From Zygnema cylindricum (Eukaryota > Streptophyta > Zygnematophyceae > Zygnematales > Zygnemataceae): a DNA stretch of 64,000 nt. The translations under genes and the position numbers were made by a program. This document shows positions 1 through 13,200 of this stretch, piece after piece. The stretch spans positions 64,001 to 128,000 of the forward strand of contig JBBHKE010000282.1 of the NCBI GenBank assembly GCA_037447655.1, given 5' to 3'. How positions within the stretch are numbered: the first letter of the stretch is position 1; each line of letters opens with the position of its first letter. The notes under the pieces are model-generated. The model worked only from the letters and a program-made list of their open reading frames with translations. It did no database searches and was not told the origin of the DNA.

Positions 1-3000
1 GGCATATCGCTAGTTTTGATTTTTTAACAATATGTTTGAGCTTGAATCCCTAATATACATATTTTATTTGATTCCGTTTATAACTTGTCCATAAAAGACA
101 GTTGTCAAGAAGAAAGTGACATGTCCACGGTTATTTTTATTTTCCTAGCAATTTTTTTAAAGTTGGAAGAAACAGACTGCTAAACAAACAATAGTCAGGC
201 ATTTATTCTTGATTCAGTTCATAAATTTATTCATAAACAAAAACTTTTAACACGAAATTAACGAATCCAGTGAGCAATAAAGACGCAGGAAAGATGAATA
301 TATAAAAAGTTAACAGGGAATAATAAGAAAAGTAGAGAATTCACACTGATCAAGCAAATGGAGACATAATAAACTAAGACAAAAATGAAAAAAGTAAGCA
401 TATAATACAGAAAATTACAATCCTATACAAATAATATCTCAAACTTACCTGCTTAAAAGGGCTAAGTTATTCGTATCGGGGGAATCATTTTCAAGTTCGG
501 CAGCAATTTGCTTAAGAACCTCAAAGCCCTGCAAAAAAAAAATGCCTCTCCCATTTTCTTTGTATCTTGTATCTCTTCCTCAGTATCGATTCATTCCTTA
601 ATATCATTTCCTCCGTATCATTTCCTTAGAATCGTTTCCTTAGTATCAATTTCTTAATATCATTTCCTTAACATCATTTCCTTGGAATGGTTTCCTTTAT
701 TTCATTTCCTTAGTATCATCTTCTTAATATCATTGCTTGAATGACTCTCATTATTTCATTTCCTTAGGATCATTTCCTTAGTATCATCTTAGTACCATTC
801 CTTGGTATCATTCCTTAGTATCAGAATCCCAGTCATTGTTTCTGTTTTTTTCACCTGGAGAACTGTACTCCGACTCAGTTTTCCCAACGGCATTTTCTTC
901 GCATCGTATCCTTCCCTCCCAAAAACCCCAAAACTACTTAAAAAAAAAGGGAAATAATGATTTACAATTAAAATAATAACGATTTCGTACAAACTGCCTT
1001 AGCAACTTCCTGTGTCATATCGGTTGGTCACTTCCAATCCACACTAATTTTGGTACAACTCGTCCAAGTAAGACACCTTCGAAACCGGTAATTTTCCATT
1101 TTAATTTCACCCCGAGACCTGGCTATTCACACCACACTATATAGCAAGCACTTCGTTTTTTAGCCCATTTTCTTCTTCGTATATCAACCAGGAAAGTACC
1201 GGACCGATTCAATCAATTCACCATAAACAAACCAGCATAAAAGACAAACTCATAAAGAACCCAGGCGACAAAAAAAAAAAAATGACGGTGAAAATACCGA
1301 TTTCCACCATTTGTTGTTGCATCATTTTTGCGTCGCAAATAAGTTGAATTAAGTCAAAAACACGAGGATCTAACTTCGACTTGATCGATTCGGTCGATTT
1401 TTTCGTTTTGACCGTACTCTGCGAGAAAACCGCGAAAACAAACGTAAAGCTGAAACAAAAAACCCTTTTATTTTCATTTCAAGAGGTTTGTTCAATAGTT
1501 TTTAAGAGTATACACTTTTATGATCTTCTGGCTGACACTAAACATGAAATATTATGGAACCAAACTTATCTGAAAATTACACATAAGCATAATTTTCTCC
1601 ATCCGATCAAATTGAGAGAAGCATTAACATCCTTACAGAATCTACACTAATTATTGTAGGCGGTAGAATAAAAGATAAGTCTATCTGATCACGTTTTCTG
1701 ACATCTGGAAGATACGACAAAAAAAAAGGTTTCAAAAATAAGACTCGACCAGAAAACATAAAAAACACACAAAGAAGAAATCTGGTGACAACAATAAAAA
1801 ATAGATTACCTCTTCTTTGTCGTCTCCTTCTTCTCCTTTTGTAGAATCTTCATAATCAAGTTGAATCCAGGTATACTTTCCTGGTTTCGGTACAAACTGG
1901 TGCCGGTCTTGCCATCGATTTTTTGTTTTTTCGAAAAATTTCGCCTCAAATTGTTCGCGGGCTGAAGTCTTAGAGTCACAATAGACAAAATTAGTTTGTC
2001 CGTTGTGGCCCACACGGCCCCATCGATGGAAAACTTGATAACTTAATCCATTATCGGCCTCTGCAAATACATTTCACAGAATCTCAAAACAGAACAACAA
2101 TAGAAGAAAAGGTTGGTTCACATGGGTTGGGAAAAAACCATTGTTGTTTCCATATATATATTTGTGGTCCATACTATTAATATCGGCCAAGAGAGAGAGA
2201 GAGAGAGAGACCGTACTATTAATTGGCCATAATCTGTGTATCGATTGCAATAAAAGCGGTAAAACCAGAAACGCTATATCCTTTTTGTACTTAAATAGTA
2301 TGATCTACAACCGTATTGAATCCTATGAAGAATTAAATTCTTAATGATTTACACCGGTTTATATCCTTTTTAATGATAAATGACTCATTGCGCCAAAATG
2401 AACTCGAGTTAGGTGAATCTTTTGTCGAAAACGACAAAGTAAAAAAAGGCAATACATACTAATAGAAAGTTGATGGTAGATTTGTTTCTATTACATGACT
2501 CCCAATGATTTTAAATTGAATTGTACCAGAAAAGGTGGTTCGTCGTGTTTTTGAACATCTTACAAAACCTCATGTGAATAAAAACTGAAATGATTTGGTG
2601 ATACAAATAGCAAAGAATAAAGAAATAAGGTCTTTTCCTAGAAAATACATTTTGTTCTATAGAAACAACTTCATTGGAAAATTAAATTCAAATATGGGAA
2701 AATGGAAAGGAAATGGTCAAGATTTTCAACACAGAATGTAATATAAACCAATTCCTTACCCAACAACTGAATAAGAAAAAACTTATTGTTGTTTTGCAAA
2801 GTATTGGTTTGATTCAACATGGCATCATACACCTCCTCACCCTGCCCCAAGAAAAAACATTACTAAACAGTATTAAACATTATTTTGACTTCTAATTATC
2901 AAAAACAGTATATCCAACGATTGAACAAGAGTATTCAACAAATTTATATCATTCACATCCTTCATTCCTACAAGTGTGGTTCACACTATTTATGAAATTC

Positions 3001-5181
3001 AGTCAATTCTATGAGCTTTTTCAAACCGCATTAACTAAAGTTGTTTAGTAAAAAAATTGACTAAGGACTTAGTTTGGAATGAATATAATCTGGGAAATTT
3101 GGACCGTTGTTGTGTCAAATAAAAAATTAGAACACAAAAACAAATTTGGCAAACACAATCCTACGTTATTATTGGTGAACGATGTGACACTCCTTGGAAA
3201 ATGTCGTCTGTTGATGGTGATAAGTTCGTACGGGAGACCACAATGCTAGAAAAATAACAATTTTTTTAGGGTTTCTTACAACGCTAGAAAAATAACAAAG
3301 TAAAAAAAAAAAAAGGATCTCTCCAACCAGCAACACCTGACACTTTCTCCAACAATAGAAACCGGAAATAAAAAGTGGAAATATACCTCCACCAAAACAT
3401 GGTGAGTGGCTTGTATATCAGAAGGTATCTGACTGTCCAACACCACTCGACCTTTCTTTATCGCAACAACCATCTTCTTCTCCTCCTCTTCTTCCTCTTT
3501 ATCATCCTCTCCCCCTTCCTCTTCTGGTTTCTGTTCCTCTTCTTGTTCTTGTTCCTCCTCAGCTTTCTGTCCTTCACTTTCTGCAGAGAAAAAGAGTTCA
3601 GATACAAAAAAGTTAAGGAAAAAAAAAACTTTGAATAAGTCGACGGATTCCTCATACTCAACAACATTACAAAAAAATATGAAAGAAAGCCAGGAACACC
3701 AAAAAAAAATGCTGTCTCCTTCAGTTTTCCAACGGTAAGTTTGTCTTTCAGAACATAATGCAAAACCCGGGCTTATACACCAGTAAAAAGAGAGACAACA
3801 ATGGTTAAAAACCCTGAACCAACCTCGAGCTTCGTCGTTTTTCGCTGCGATAAGCCTATTTATCAAAACCCCTTTGGTTCCATTTGTTTTAAGACCTTTT
3901 TTACTAAGGGCAGTTTGAAGTTCTTTAACTGTCATCTCCTCCACCGCCATTTCTGTCGTCGAATCCTGGATTTCTTCTACTTTAAGCTTCTCATCATTTT
4001 CACAAACTTTTCGTTTTCTACCGCGTTTATTTTCAGGAACATTTTTATTCTTCTTTTCCAATGCCACCTTTTCTTCTATATCGTCACGTAGACGTTTCAC
4101 CTGCAAGCCCTCCCTCCATGATTGGTCCATCACTTAGAAATTTGCCTTCTTTAATTTTAAATATGGCTTCATTTTACTCATGTTTCCATGGCTTTGTGAT
4201 ATTGAACTCTCTCCTTCTCTCCCTCTCCCTGTCTCCCTCTCCCTCTCTCCCTCTTTCTCCCTCGCTCTCTCTCTCCCTCCCTCCCTCTCCCTCTCTCCCT
4301 CTCTCCCTCTCTCCCTCTCCCCCTCTCTCTCTCTCCCTCGCTCTCTCTCTCTCTCTCTCCCTCTCCCTCTAGGATAAATATAAATGTGTGATAAATGTGT
4401 AATAAATGTGTGATGAATTTGTGATAAGTGTGTGTAAATGTTTGACAAATGTGTGGCAAATGTGCGATAAATGTGTGATAAACGTATCATAAACGTGTGA
4501 TAAATGTGTAGCAAATGTGTGGTGAATGTGTGATAAATGTGTGATAAATGTGTAATAAATGTGTGATAAATTTGTGATAAGTGTGTGCAAATGTGTGATA
4601 AATGTGTATGACAAATGTGTGACAAATGTGTGACAAATGTGTAATAAATGTATGACAAATGTGTGACAAATGTGTAATAAATGTAAGACAAATGTGTAAT
4701 AAATGTAAGACAAGTATGTGACAAATGTGTGACAAATGTGAGACAAATGTATGACAAATGTGTGACAAATGTGTAATAAATGTATGACAAATTTGTGACA
4801 AATGTGTGACAAATGTGTGACAAATGTGTAATAAATGTATGACAAATATGTGACAAATGTGTGACAAATGTGTAATAAATGTATGACAAATGTGTGAAAA
4901 ATGTGTAATAAATGTGTGACAAATGTGTAATAAATGTATGACAAATGTGTGACAAATGTGTGATAAGTTTGTGATGAATGTGTGATGATTGTGTGATGAT
5001 TGTGTGATTAATGAGCCAAAGATGCGTTCAAGCATGTGAAAAGAACATGACAAACGACTGCGCATGTCCGATTGATTCTGCTCACGAGATGCGCTTTGAG
5101 ACCGGTCGTGTCGAGGCTTCGCTTGGTCAGCTCGCCTCGAAGCTCCTTCACCGTCAGCTTTTCCAATTCCAGCGGCTCCAT
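1..5181 (-). CDS. PARP2: PARP2-type poly(ADP-ribose) polymerase, 5' part (catalytic end off the left edge)
   Basis: This gene should encode a nuclear DNA-damage sensor that adds ADP-ribose chains from NAD+ to proteins at DNA breaks. Exons read on the minus strand are 5181-5086, 4100-3824, 3580-3387, 2841-2760, 2060-1810, 1418-1298, 910-855 and 528-449, and codon phase agrees at every junction. Exon 1 (MEPLELEKLTVKELRGELTK) plus the start of exon 2 form a first SAP domain. Exon 2 carries a basic KRGRKRK stretch and a second SAP domain (MTVKELQTALSKKGLKTNG). Exon 3 is acidic, then KKGRVVLDSQIP. Exons 4-5 form the WGR domain (LNQTN, NNNKFFLIQLL, HRWGRVGHNGQTNF, GKYTWIQLDYE). Exons 6-8 begin the PARP helical domain (KLDPRVFDLIQLICDAKMM, IGYDAKKMPLGKLSRSTVLQ, GFEVLKQIAAELE). 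Two SAP domains before WGR are typical of plant PARP2. The HYE catalytic domain is not in the window. The start at 5181 was preferred to an in-frame ATG at 5205 because it sits directly before the SAP domain, as in known plant proteins. Confidence 0.9.
583..832. repeat. Minisatellite of about 15 bp in the last complete PARP2 intron seen here
   Basis: The unit is roughly ATCATTTCCTTAGT, repeated with many substitutions about 16-17 times. It fills the intron between the exons ending at 855 and starting at 528. On the coding (minus) strand it is purine-rich. No coding sense was found in it. Confidence 0.8.
4208..4371. repeat. CT-rich (CCCTCT/CTCT) tract in PARP2 intron 1
   Basis: This is an almost pure pyrimidine run on the plus strand, a mix of CTCT and CCCT units, lying between PARP2 exon 2 and the 11-bp minisatellite. 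On the transcribed strand it is polypurine. Open frames across it encode only Ser/Pro/Leu or Arg/Glu runs and are not genes. Confidence 0.85.
4372..5010. repeat. 11-bp minisatellite, about 57 units, in PARP2 intron 1
   Basis: The basic unit is AAATGTGTGAC with variants such as AAATGTGTAAT and AAATGTATGAC, repeated head to tail over about 640 bp. Variants recur with a higher-order period near 33 bp. Because 11 is not a multiple of 3, each reading frame of the minus strand shows an 11-residue repeat rich in Thr, His, Ser, Ile and Tyr, so long open frames exist in all three minus frames. The array sits between the donor at 5085 and the acceptor at 4101 and is best read as intronic. Confidence 0.9.
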
Positions 5182-6560
5182 TTTGGACCAACTAATCAAC
5201 CACAAGCTTGAGTGCCACTACTCTACTTCAAACAAATTTGTACAAAGACAGCATTGATTTATAAAATTAAGCTTGAAACTTATTACTGTAATGATTATTG
5301 TAATTCAACGAATATTTGAAAGTGTTTGAGTGCTTGGTTTTTTTTATCAATCCTATACTTTTCTATCAGCTAATATTAATTTCCCCGTATGTTAGGAATG
5401 TATCATATAAACTATTTTGTCGGACCAATTTTCAAAATTGACGGACGTCCAGAATGCAAAGAAATTGGCAACCGATTCCCCTCTTTAGCGCGTTCCTCGA
5501 AATATGGTCTTCTTCTTCAAGTCAACGTGAAAAATACAAAATGTACGGCATTTAATGACGCGACATGAATGAAGGACCTTTGTTAGGGAGGCGGTATCTA
5601 CACCGCGAATCGTTATTAGGGTTAGGAACTCTATATCGGCACCCCCAAATTTTAAGTCCAAAACCCGAAATAGAATTAATAATACTAAATTTTCCTTTAC
5701 GTTAATTACGGTTCTAAAGAATTAGCGTTCATAATTCTAATTTATGAGACAATTGAATAGTGTGGTGTACGGAAGTAATCATTTCGTACAATAGTGTACT
5801 TTCTTAAGTAAAAGAGTACGGAACAATATTGGAAATTATGTCGATCGCACGTGAAAGTGCGCTTACGATACAAGTGAAAACGAGTTTGTGAAAATCCGTT
5901 CGCATACATTTAAACGTAAGTTTTCAGGGTTCACAATGTGAACAGTTAACATGTATACATGCGAAAAAAAGAGAAAGTTACGTTTGTGAACTGGGAGGCT
6001 TTTACCCATGCAGTAAACTCAGTGAATGTTCACGCTAATTCTTTGCCGATTCACTCTATTTAAGATCCTTCAAAACAATTAGAGTAAACACTTACTCTAT
6101 TTCAGGATTCAGGGAGAAACTCAACGCTAAAAAGAGACATGTTCAAAATAAACTCGACATATTAGAGTTAAATTTCACCCTAAAATGGGTTGTGTTTCAT
6201 AAAACGCCAACAAATTAGAGTTAGAACGTGTTCATATTAGTGTAAATTTACAATATTTAGGATTGAAAGTATGACACGCCTTCAAAAACAGAAAAGATAA
6301 CAAACAAACGGCAAATGCGGAGAAAACACAGAAAATAGATTCTTTTCTGACGAATCCTAACCACACCCTTTTGTGAGCGAGAAGACGACTGAAGCTCGCA
6401 GTGCCATCTTCAGAAAATGACGACATTTTTCCGGCAGGAAGCCGGTCAATGTTAAGCCGCCTTCTATACTTTTACGAGATATATTCTGCCTGCCGCCATG
6501 TCATGGAGCGACAAAAGACAAGGTCGTGAGATTCATTATCGTCGCTCCATTTTTGACAAG
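5182..6560. other. Region upstream of PARP2; no gene seen, one MITE left end
   Basis: No coding sequence is supported. At 5599-5600 a TA is followed by CACCGCGAATCGTTATTAG, the left terminus of the CACCGC MITE family described at 12692. The following 300 bases resemble the inside of a longer member (compare 27977 onward), but no right terminus was found. From 6060 to 6240 the motif TTAGAGTTA recurs. The PARP2 promoter should lie just right of 5181, but no clear TATA element can be assigned. Confidence 0.5.
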
Positions 6561-6589
6561 TAATGAGGGACTCGATGGGTAAGTTCGCT

Positions 6590-6940
6590 CCCACTTCCTC
6601 TCCCTCTCTCTCCCCCACATCTTGTCAATCGCCTTTTCCCTTGCTCACTCACTCTCCCTCTCTCCCTCTCTCTCTCCCACTTCTTACTCCCCATCTCCCT
6701 CACTCTTTCCCATTACTTCTCCCTCCCCATCTCTCTCCCTCCTCTCCCCACCCTCCCTCTCTCCCGCTCTCTCCTTTTCCCACTCCCTCTCTTGCCCAAT
6801 CTGCCTCTCCTTTTCACTCTACCTCTCCCACTATCCCTCCCACTCTGCCTCTACCTCTCCCATTCCTCTCCCGCTCAATCTGCCGCTTCCTTTTCCACTT
6901 CCGCTCCCGCTCAATCTGCCGCTCCCTTTCATCCTGCCTT

Positions 6941-7039
<99 letters not shown>
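6590..7039. repeat. CT-rich tract ending in pure (CT)n and (CA)n
   Basis: Irregular CCCTCT/CTCT pyrimidine sequence leads into an uninterrupted (CT)n run of about 80 bp near 6944-7023, then a short (CA)n run. Long low-complexity open frames on both strands across it (Ser/Leu/Pro or Arg/Glu) are artefacts of composition. Confidence 0.9.
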
Positions 7040-7069
7040 GGTGAGAGAGAGAGTGCCAGAGTAAATTTC

Positions 7070-9325
7070 TAATGTTGTCTTTGTCGTGATGTCGTAATAC
7101 ATGTGGAAGGAGGGTGGAGATTGGATGGTTAGAAGCGCTGGATTAGAAACAGTAGTTTGGCTGATGTTGTCGTTGAATTCGTACGGAATTCGTACGGAAC
7201 ACATCCACCAATCGGATTAATGCGTGAGTTCCGTATTCCATATTGAATTTTGCATTGTTCTAATTTTATTTTTTATTTGTATTTTTTATACAAGCAATTT
7301 TTACAATGAATTTTGGATTATTATAGTTTTTCTATAATTGTATATTTTATACAAATAAATTTTACAATTAATGAGTGACAAATAACAAAAGATTTAATTC
7401 CTTGATGCTAAGAGTTTTGTACTTGTGGCTCTACAAGAAATTGGTAAGTGGGAGAAAAAACTTTTGGGAAAATTTCAATTTAGTTTTTAGGGAGTTAGAG
7501 TCAGGAATTGGGGAAGTGAGGAAAACACCTGGAAATTTCAACGAACCATAGACAAATTAATATTATTTGTTAAAATTTAAAATAAATTATTTTCTTTTCT
7601 TCATCTATTTGCTTTGATTTAATTACGTATCCTCTTTATCGTAAAACTTCATGGTCATTAAAAAAAAAGCCTAAAAAACTCGAAAAAACCTTTGAAAACC
7701 TTTCAAAAACTATTCAAAAACCTTTGTTAAAACCTTGAAGAACCCTCACTCTGCCTCTCCCTCACTCTCTCTCCCTCTCAATAGATCTCTCCCTTTGCGA
7801 CTCCCTCTCTCTCTCTCCCTCTCCCTCATAATCTACCTCTACCTCTCCCACTCCCTCTTTGCTCAATCTGCTGATCCCTTCACTTTGCCTCTCCCTCTCT
7901 CTCTCCCTCTTAATCGACCTCGACTCCCTCTCCTTCTTAATCTGCCTTTTCTTTTCAGTCTGCCTCTCCCTCTTTTTCCTCCCCTCTCTCTCTCCCCCCC
8001 TTTCTCCCCCTTTAGTTTTTATATATCTAAATTGGTCGTCCATATTGTCACATTGCAGGATGTGGAGGGCCGGGGATGAAGCCAACAACAATACAGTAAA
8101 AAGAGTTATTACTTGTTAAAATTAGTTTTAGGATGTTGAATTTGATGTAGAAGACTTAAATGGTGAGGATTCTTGTAGAGTTTGAGATGTGTAATAGATA
8201 GCTAACAATACAAGTTATAGAGATGTTAGACGAATAAGGGACAGGAATTAGTGGGATATTATTATTCTATTTAGGAAATTTTTGTAGACAATCAAAGTTT
8301 TCATCAATGAAAATTACGCCGGCTGTGTTTTGTGATAAAGGCATCCTTCCTTGTTATTATGTTCATCTTGCCTCTCCCCCCTCCACCTTATCATTGTCCT
8401 CTCCCTCCCTCAAAAGGTTTTTTTTTTGTTTTTTAATGTGTGTACCATTTTCCTTACCATTTCCTCTAAAATGGCAAGGTTTCTCCCTTTATTAGAAAAC
8501 CAAAAAACAGTGACCAGTATGCCCCGTCGCTGAAATGCAGAAAACACTATCATCATTCACATCTTAACTCTTACCAGCCAGCAACGAGCCAACCTGGCTG
8601 CTGATCCAACCAGGCTGCTGGATGAGCAACTAGGGATGAGGCATATCTTGTTGGATGACCAACCAACTATAAGGCAGACTCTTCATTGCCTTTGCACTGT
8701 TAACATAATGTTCACCCAAGCATACTCCATATTTCCGGACCACATTCTCCGCGTCTCAAGTCATACACACATCAATAATAATAAATGCATCACCTTCAAA
8801 ATTTTGAAAACTACAAAAAATGTAAGAAAGGGTAAAATTGGTATTATATTTTCCTAAATCCCATATACAAATTTAAAATTATGTATGCCTTCGAAAGACA
8901 AGGGCTACTACATTATAAAAACTATCTATTTTACTCTAGTTGAAGTATCAATAAAATTCTTAGTCTATCATTAAATTACCCTTTCCAAACTACAGTTGTG
9001 GAAATAAAAACAACCAATCAAATTATTGTTCAAAGCTCGCTGCCACTGATACCTCGTTCGCTCAAAATGGTGTCTTGGTGACTGTCGGCCCCTCCAATAT
9101 TTTGGAGGAATTCTCTAGCCTTTAGGTAAGGAGCTTCTACTTCCTCGCTGTCGAAATGATTGAAAAGCTAGAAGTCCTCGATTAATTCGTTATGAACAAT
9201 TATCACCCACCCATGCGGCTTCCTTCTTTCCTCTTTCCTGCAATGCTTCGGTAACCACCACCGATCTTCTCCCAAAACACGAGGAAGAGAGCATCTTTGA
9301 TGCTTCTCGTATCCCTGTAAGCGTC
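7070..9325. other. Intergenic; CT-rich patch 7735-8010, otherwise nothing recognised
   Basis: The stretch is AT-rich apart from a pyrimidine tract of about 270 bp around 7735-8010. Open frames here are short or low in complexity and resemble no family known to me. No RNA gene or transposon end was recognised. Confidence 0.4.
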
Positions 9326-9541
9326 GATCCCCTTTCTATCCACCATCGCCTAGCCTTCATGTACCCTGTTTAGAAGAGACGATTACAAAGAAAGAAAAAA
9401 AACACTCAGATTGTGTTAGAATTATTGATAATTGATCCCCTTTCTATCCACCATCGCCTAGCCTTCATGTACCCTGTTTAGAAGAGACGATTACAAAGAA
9501 AGAAAAAAAACACTCAGATTGTGTTAGAATTTTTGATAATT
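9326..9541. repeat. Perfect or near-perfect tandem duplication, 108-bp unit, two copies
   Basis: Positions 9326-9433 and 9434-9541 read almost identically, starting GATCCCCTTTCTATCC. The only difference noticed is near the end (ATTATTGATAATTG against TTTTTGATAATTT). The second copy runs directly into the GA array. The near identity points to a recent duplication or an assembly artefact. Confidence 0.9.
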
Positions 9542-9545
9542 TTTT

Positions 9546-10632
<1,087 letters not shown>

Positions 10633-10733
10633 AAAAAAAATATAATAGTAAAACAGACAATCGTTAGGAAAAAATGAGGAAACACCATCTATAAAGAAGG
10701 GATAAGATGACAAAGATAAAAATTAAATTAAAA

Positions 10734-11100
10734 TTATGCGATGGACACGTTTGACAAAAGGAGGTAAAAAGCAAACTTACGCGTACTATAATTTCCTGTA
10801 AAATGTTCCGGAAACTTCTTCATGGTCTTTGAGATGAGACTCTTCTCCCCGTTTTTTTGGCATTCGGAGATCATCCTGTTGATAACCCACATGCGAGTTG
10901 CCTTAGTTGACACATGCTTGATCTTCCCATTACAAAGACGTCCCTTCGCATTATTAGTGGATGGAGAAAACCCATCAACAATGGCCGCCCAGTCAAGTGA
11001 TGTTTCCCCTTCCGGTAATTCCCCTCCCTCATTCAATAATGCGGTCTCCACATTGTTCCTCTCAATTTCGTCCTCATTTTGAGACGGAGAGCTTTGGGGA
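10734..11100 (-). pseudogene. N-terminal fragment of a transposase-like protein
   Basis: An open frame of 105 codons on the minus strand (11051-10734) has non-repetitive composition. It includes WAAIVDGFSPSTNNAKGRL, KATRMWVINRMISECQKNG and a final FPEHFTGNY just before a possible donor. This style (a small N-terminal region, a helix-rich segment, then FPEHFTGxY) would fit upstream of the YQKARRWW exon of the pogo-like transposase at 18.77 kb, so it may be the first exon of a relative. That link is an inference from adjacent-exon logic. No catalytic domain follows here. Confidence 0.4.
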
Positions 11101-11159
11101 TTCCCACCCTATGTTGTCTTGTGTGTCCACATACTTTGAAATTATTAAAATCTGTTAGG

Positions 11160-12341
11160 AAATAGGAAGAACGTGGAATGGAGAAAAATGGAAGTGGCAC
11201 CCTGAACAATTTAGGTTAACGGAACAGGTTGACAGTGTTATTGATGGGTTAACGGCGAAATATATATAATAGAGGTTGTGAAAGTGAAAGTGGAAGTGAT
11301 CGGTAAAAAACAAGGGAAATGACATTGCAAACGTTGGTAACGCGGGAATTGCAAAAAAATTGGTTGAATTTAGGAGGAAAGTTCAAAACTTACATTGACG
11401 ACGAATTTGATGATAGCCCCATGAAAGCAGCTCCAGCTTCATGGTTGTACGGAAAATTAGTGGTGGGTAATATTGTGGCCGTAATGAACCTTGCAAACGG
11501 TCTTTCCAATTGGCAACCTTTCAAAATAAGTGGTCTTCAAGGAAGCCACGTGTATTCGAAAACAACCAATCATAGCTTTGTTACGGTGATTCTTTAAGTT
11601 TTGTGGACGTTTTACCCACAATTAGAAATTAATGTTAACTCTAATAAATGGTATTTTTTTCATTTTGTCTCACGAAAGAAAACCATATTAGAGTTAAGTG
11701 TCTATATTATAGTACATTAACTCTAAAAAAACAGACAATTGACGGCCTTATTAGAGTTAAGGGACCATATTACTGTTAAATGACGCAAAATATTTAGATG
11801 AGCGGCAACCATATTAGAATTAATGACCCAATTTACTGTAGGTTTTATGAAACGAAAGCGTAAACGGCGTTGTCCAGTCATACAAGTTTCATAAATTACA
11901 GCATATAAAATTGAATTAACGTAACATATGTCGGTTGTAATTTTTTGTCGCGTTAACGGGTAACTGCGTTTTGCAATCCGATGCAGGTCAACGTCATTAT
12001 CACATGACGATGTACGTTTTGTCATATTGTGTCCTCGTACCTCTTTTAGTGTAATTATATTCGTCGCGCGAGAATGAACACAAATTAGAGATATGAATAA
12101 ATTAGAGCAAAAGGACGGTACGAGGTACAATTTGACAGTTTTGTACTTGTATCCTTTTTAGTGTAAACAATTGTGCGGCTAAATAATTATTAGCGGAAGA
12201 ACCCAAATTATAATAATGAATAAATTAGAGTAAAAGACGCGACGGTGTACGATTTGTCAGATTTGTACTTTAATCGATTTTACTACGAACATCCTTATGG
12301 CAGATCCGTCGTACCAAAAATAGAATTAATGATCAATTAGT
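11160..12341. other. AT-rich region with recurrent TTAGAGTTAA motifs; no gene assigned
   Basis: An open frame at 11319-11597 (92 codons, plus strand) has balanced composition but no family I recognise, so it is left unassigned. From 11630 to 11830 the words TTAACTCTAAT and ATTAGAGTTAA occur repeatedly in both orientations, as in 6060-6240 and 26600-26700, and probably mark decayed members of a transposon family. Confidence 0.4.
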
Positions 12342-12545
12342 AGTGTTGGGTATCGGGTAGTTTCATATCGCGATAATCTTGATATTCGATATATCGAATA
12401 TCGATCGAGCAGATTCCTCGATATATCGTACCGGGACCAACATAAATTATTGCGATATATATCGCAAAAATTGCATATCCGTACAGTCAGAGTACGGAAA
12501 ACCGTTGCCAACGGATTGACCCAAATTACACCCGTATGCACGTGC
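12342..12545. mobile_element. Fragment of the TAGTGTTGGGTATCG hAT-type MITE family
   Basis: The left end TAGTGTTGGGTATCGGG and the following run of overlapping ATATCG/CGATAT palindromes match the end of the complete copy at 55205-56030. The right terminus was not found, so this is a truncated copy. Confidence 0.6.
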
Positions 12546-12691
12546 AATCAATGTTCTGCCTGAATGATCACAAGCTGACGTAAACATACGCTATTTGTGC
12601 GGTTTTTTTAAAAAGTAGGTTCTGTCCGTACGGTAAGGAGCGTACGTAACAAACGCTACACCGCCAATCTCTATTAGCGTATTGAACGCTA

Positions 12692-12890
12692 CACCGCGAA
12701 TCGTTATTAGCGTTATGAACTCTATATCGGCTCCCCAAAATTTTGACATTAATACCTTAAATAGAATAAACTACACTATTTAAGGACGTGGACCATAATC
12801 TGCCACGTCTCCTGGCACTAAATTAGAATGAATGACGCTAATTTTTTCTTTACACTAATAATTTCTCAACGCTAATAACGATTCGCGGTG
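12692..12890. mobile_element. 199-bp MITE with CACCGCGAATCG termini and TA target duplication
   Basis: The terminal inverted repeats CACCGCGAATCGTTATTAGC and its complement GCTAATAACGATTCGCGGTG close the element, and each is flanked by TA (12690-12691 and 12891-12892). A full-length copy of the same 199 bp in reverse orientation lies at 30468-30666. It has no coding capacity. TA duplication fits mobilisation by a Tc1/mariner- or pogo-type transposase. Confidence 0.85.
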
Positions 12891-12892
12891 TA

Positions 12893-13200
12893 ATTCGGTC
12901 CCGATTTTTTTTTCTCAAATTCTCAAATAGAATTATCCATGCTATTTGAAAAAAACCTAATTAGAGTACACTATTTCTTTCAAAATTTTCAAATTCTTAA
13001 TTAGCGTAGATCACTGTAATTATTCCTATACGCTAAAGAAACCTGTACGCTACACCGCCAATCGCTATTAGCGTTGTGTACGCTAATTCCGTCCCCGTTT
13101 TTTTTTTTTTATTCTCCATTAGCGTAGTTCATTCTATTTTTTTCATTACTCTATTTAGGGTTAATTTCCAAAACGAGAGTATGTTTTCGCATAAATAGAG
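12893..13200. mobile_element. Nested partial copies of the CACCGCCAATCG MITE subfamily
   Basis: Positions 12893-13050 resemble the interior of the MITE at 47624-47839 but lack its right terminus. Directly after, TA at 13051 is followed by the left terminus CACCGCCAATCGCTATTAGC and its usual continuation. A further left end with one substitution lies at about 12659. The block shows several insertions piled on one another. Confidence 0.65.

Noticed and set aside
4134-4955. Long minus-strand open frames with Thr/His/Ser/Tyr repeats
   Set aside because: They arise from the 11-bp satellite, exist in all three frames and lie inside a PARP2 intron with good splice sites on both sides.
5008-5080. 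PARP2 exon 1 continuing past 5086 to a stop
   Set aside because: A strong donor (GTGAGC) after CTC at 5086 joins in phase to exon 2 and restores the SAP domain. Reading on would break it.
6232-6426. 64-codon minus-strand frame with a hydrophobic segment
   Set aside because: Short, overlaps repeated TTAGAGTTA-type sequence, and has no homology I can name.
6563-7204. Ser/Leu/Pro and Arg/Glu-rich open frames
   Set aside because: Pure reflection of the CT/GA tract. Both strands and several frames are open at once. The same holds for 9620-9895, 10355-10713, 36345-37671, 50228-50538 and 59383-59690.
11319-11597. 92-codon plus-strand frame with normal composition
   Set aside because: No family recognised, no splice partners and a MITE-rich surrounding. 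Kept only as a remark, not a gene.
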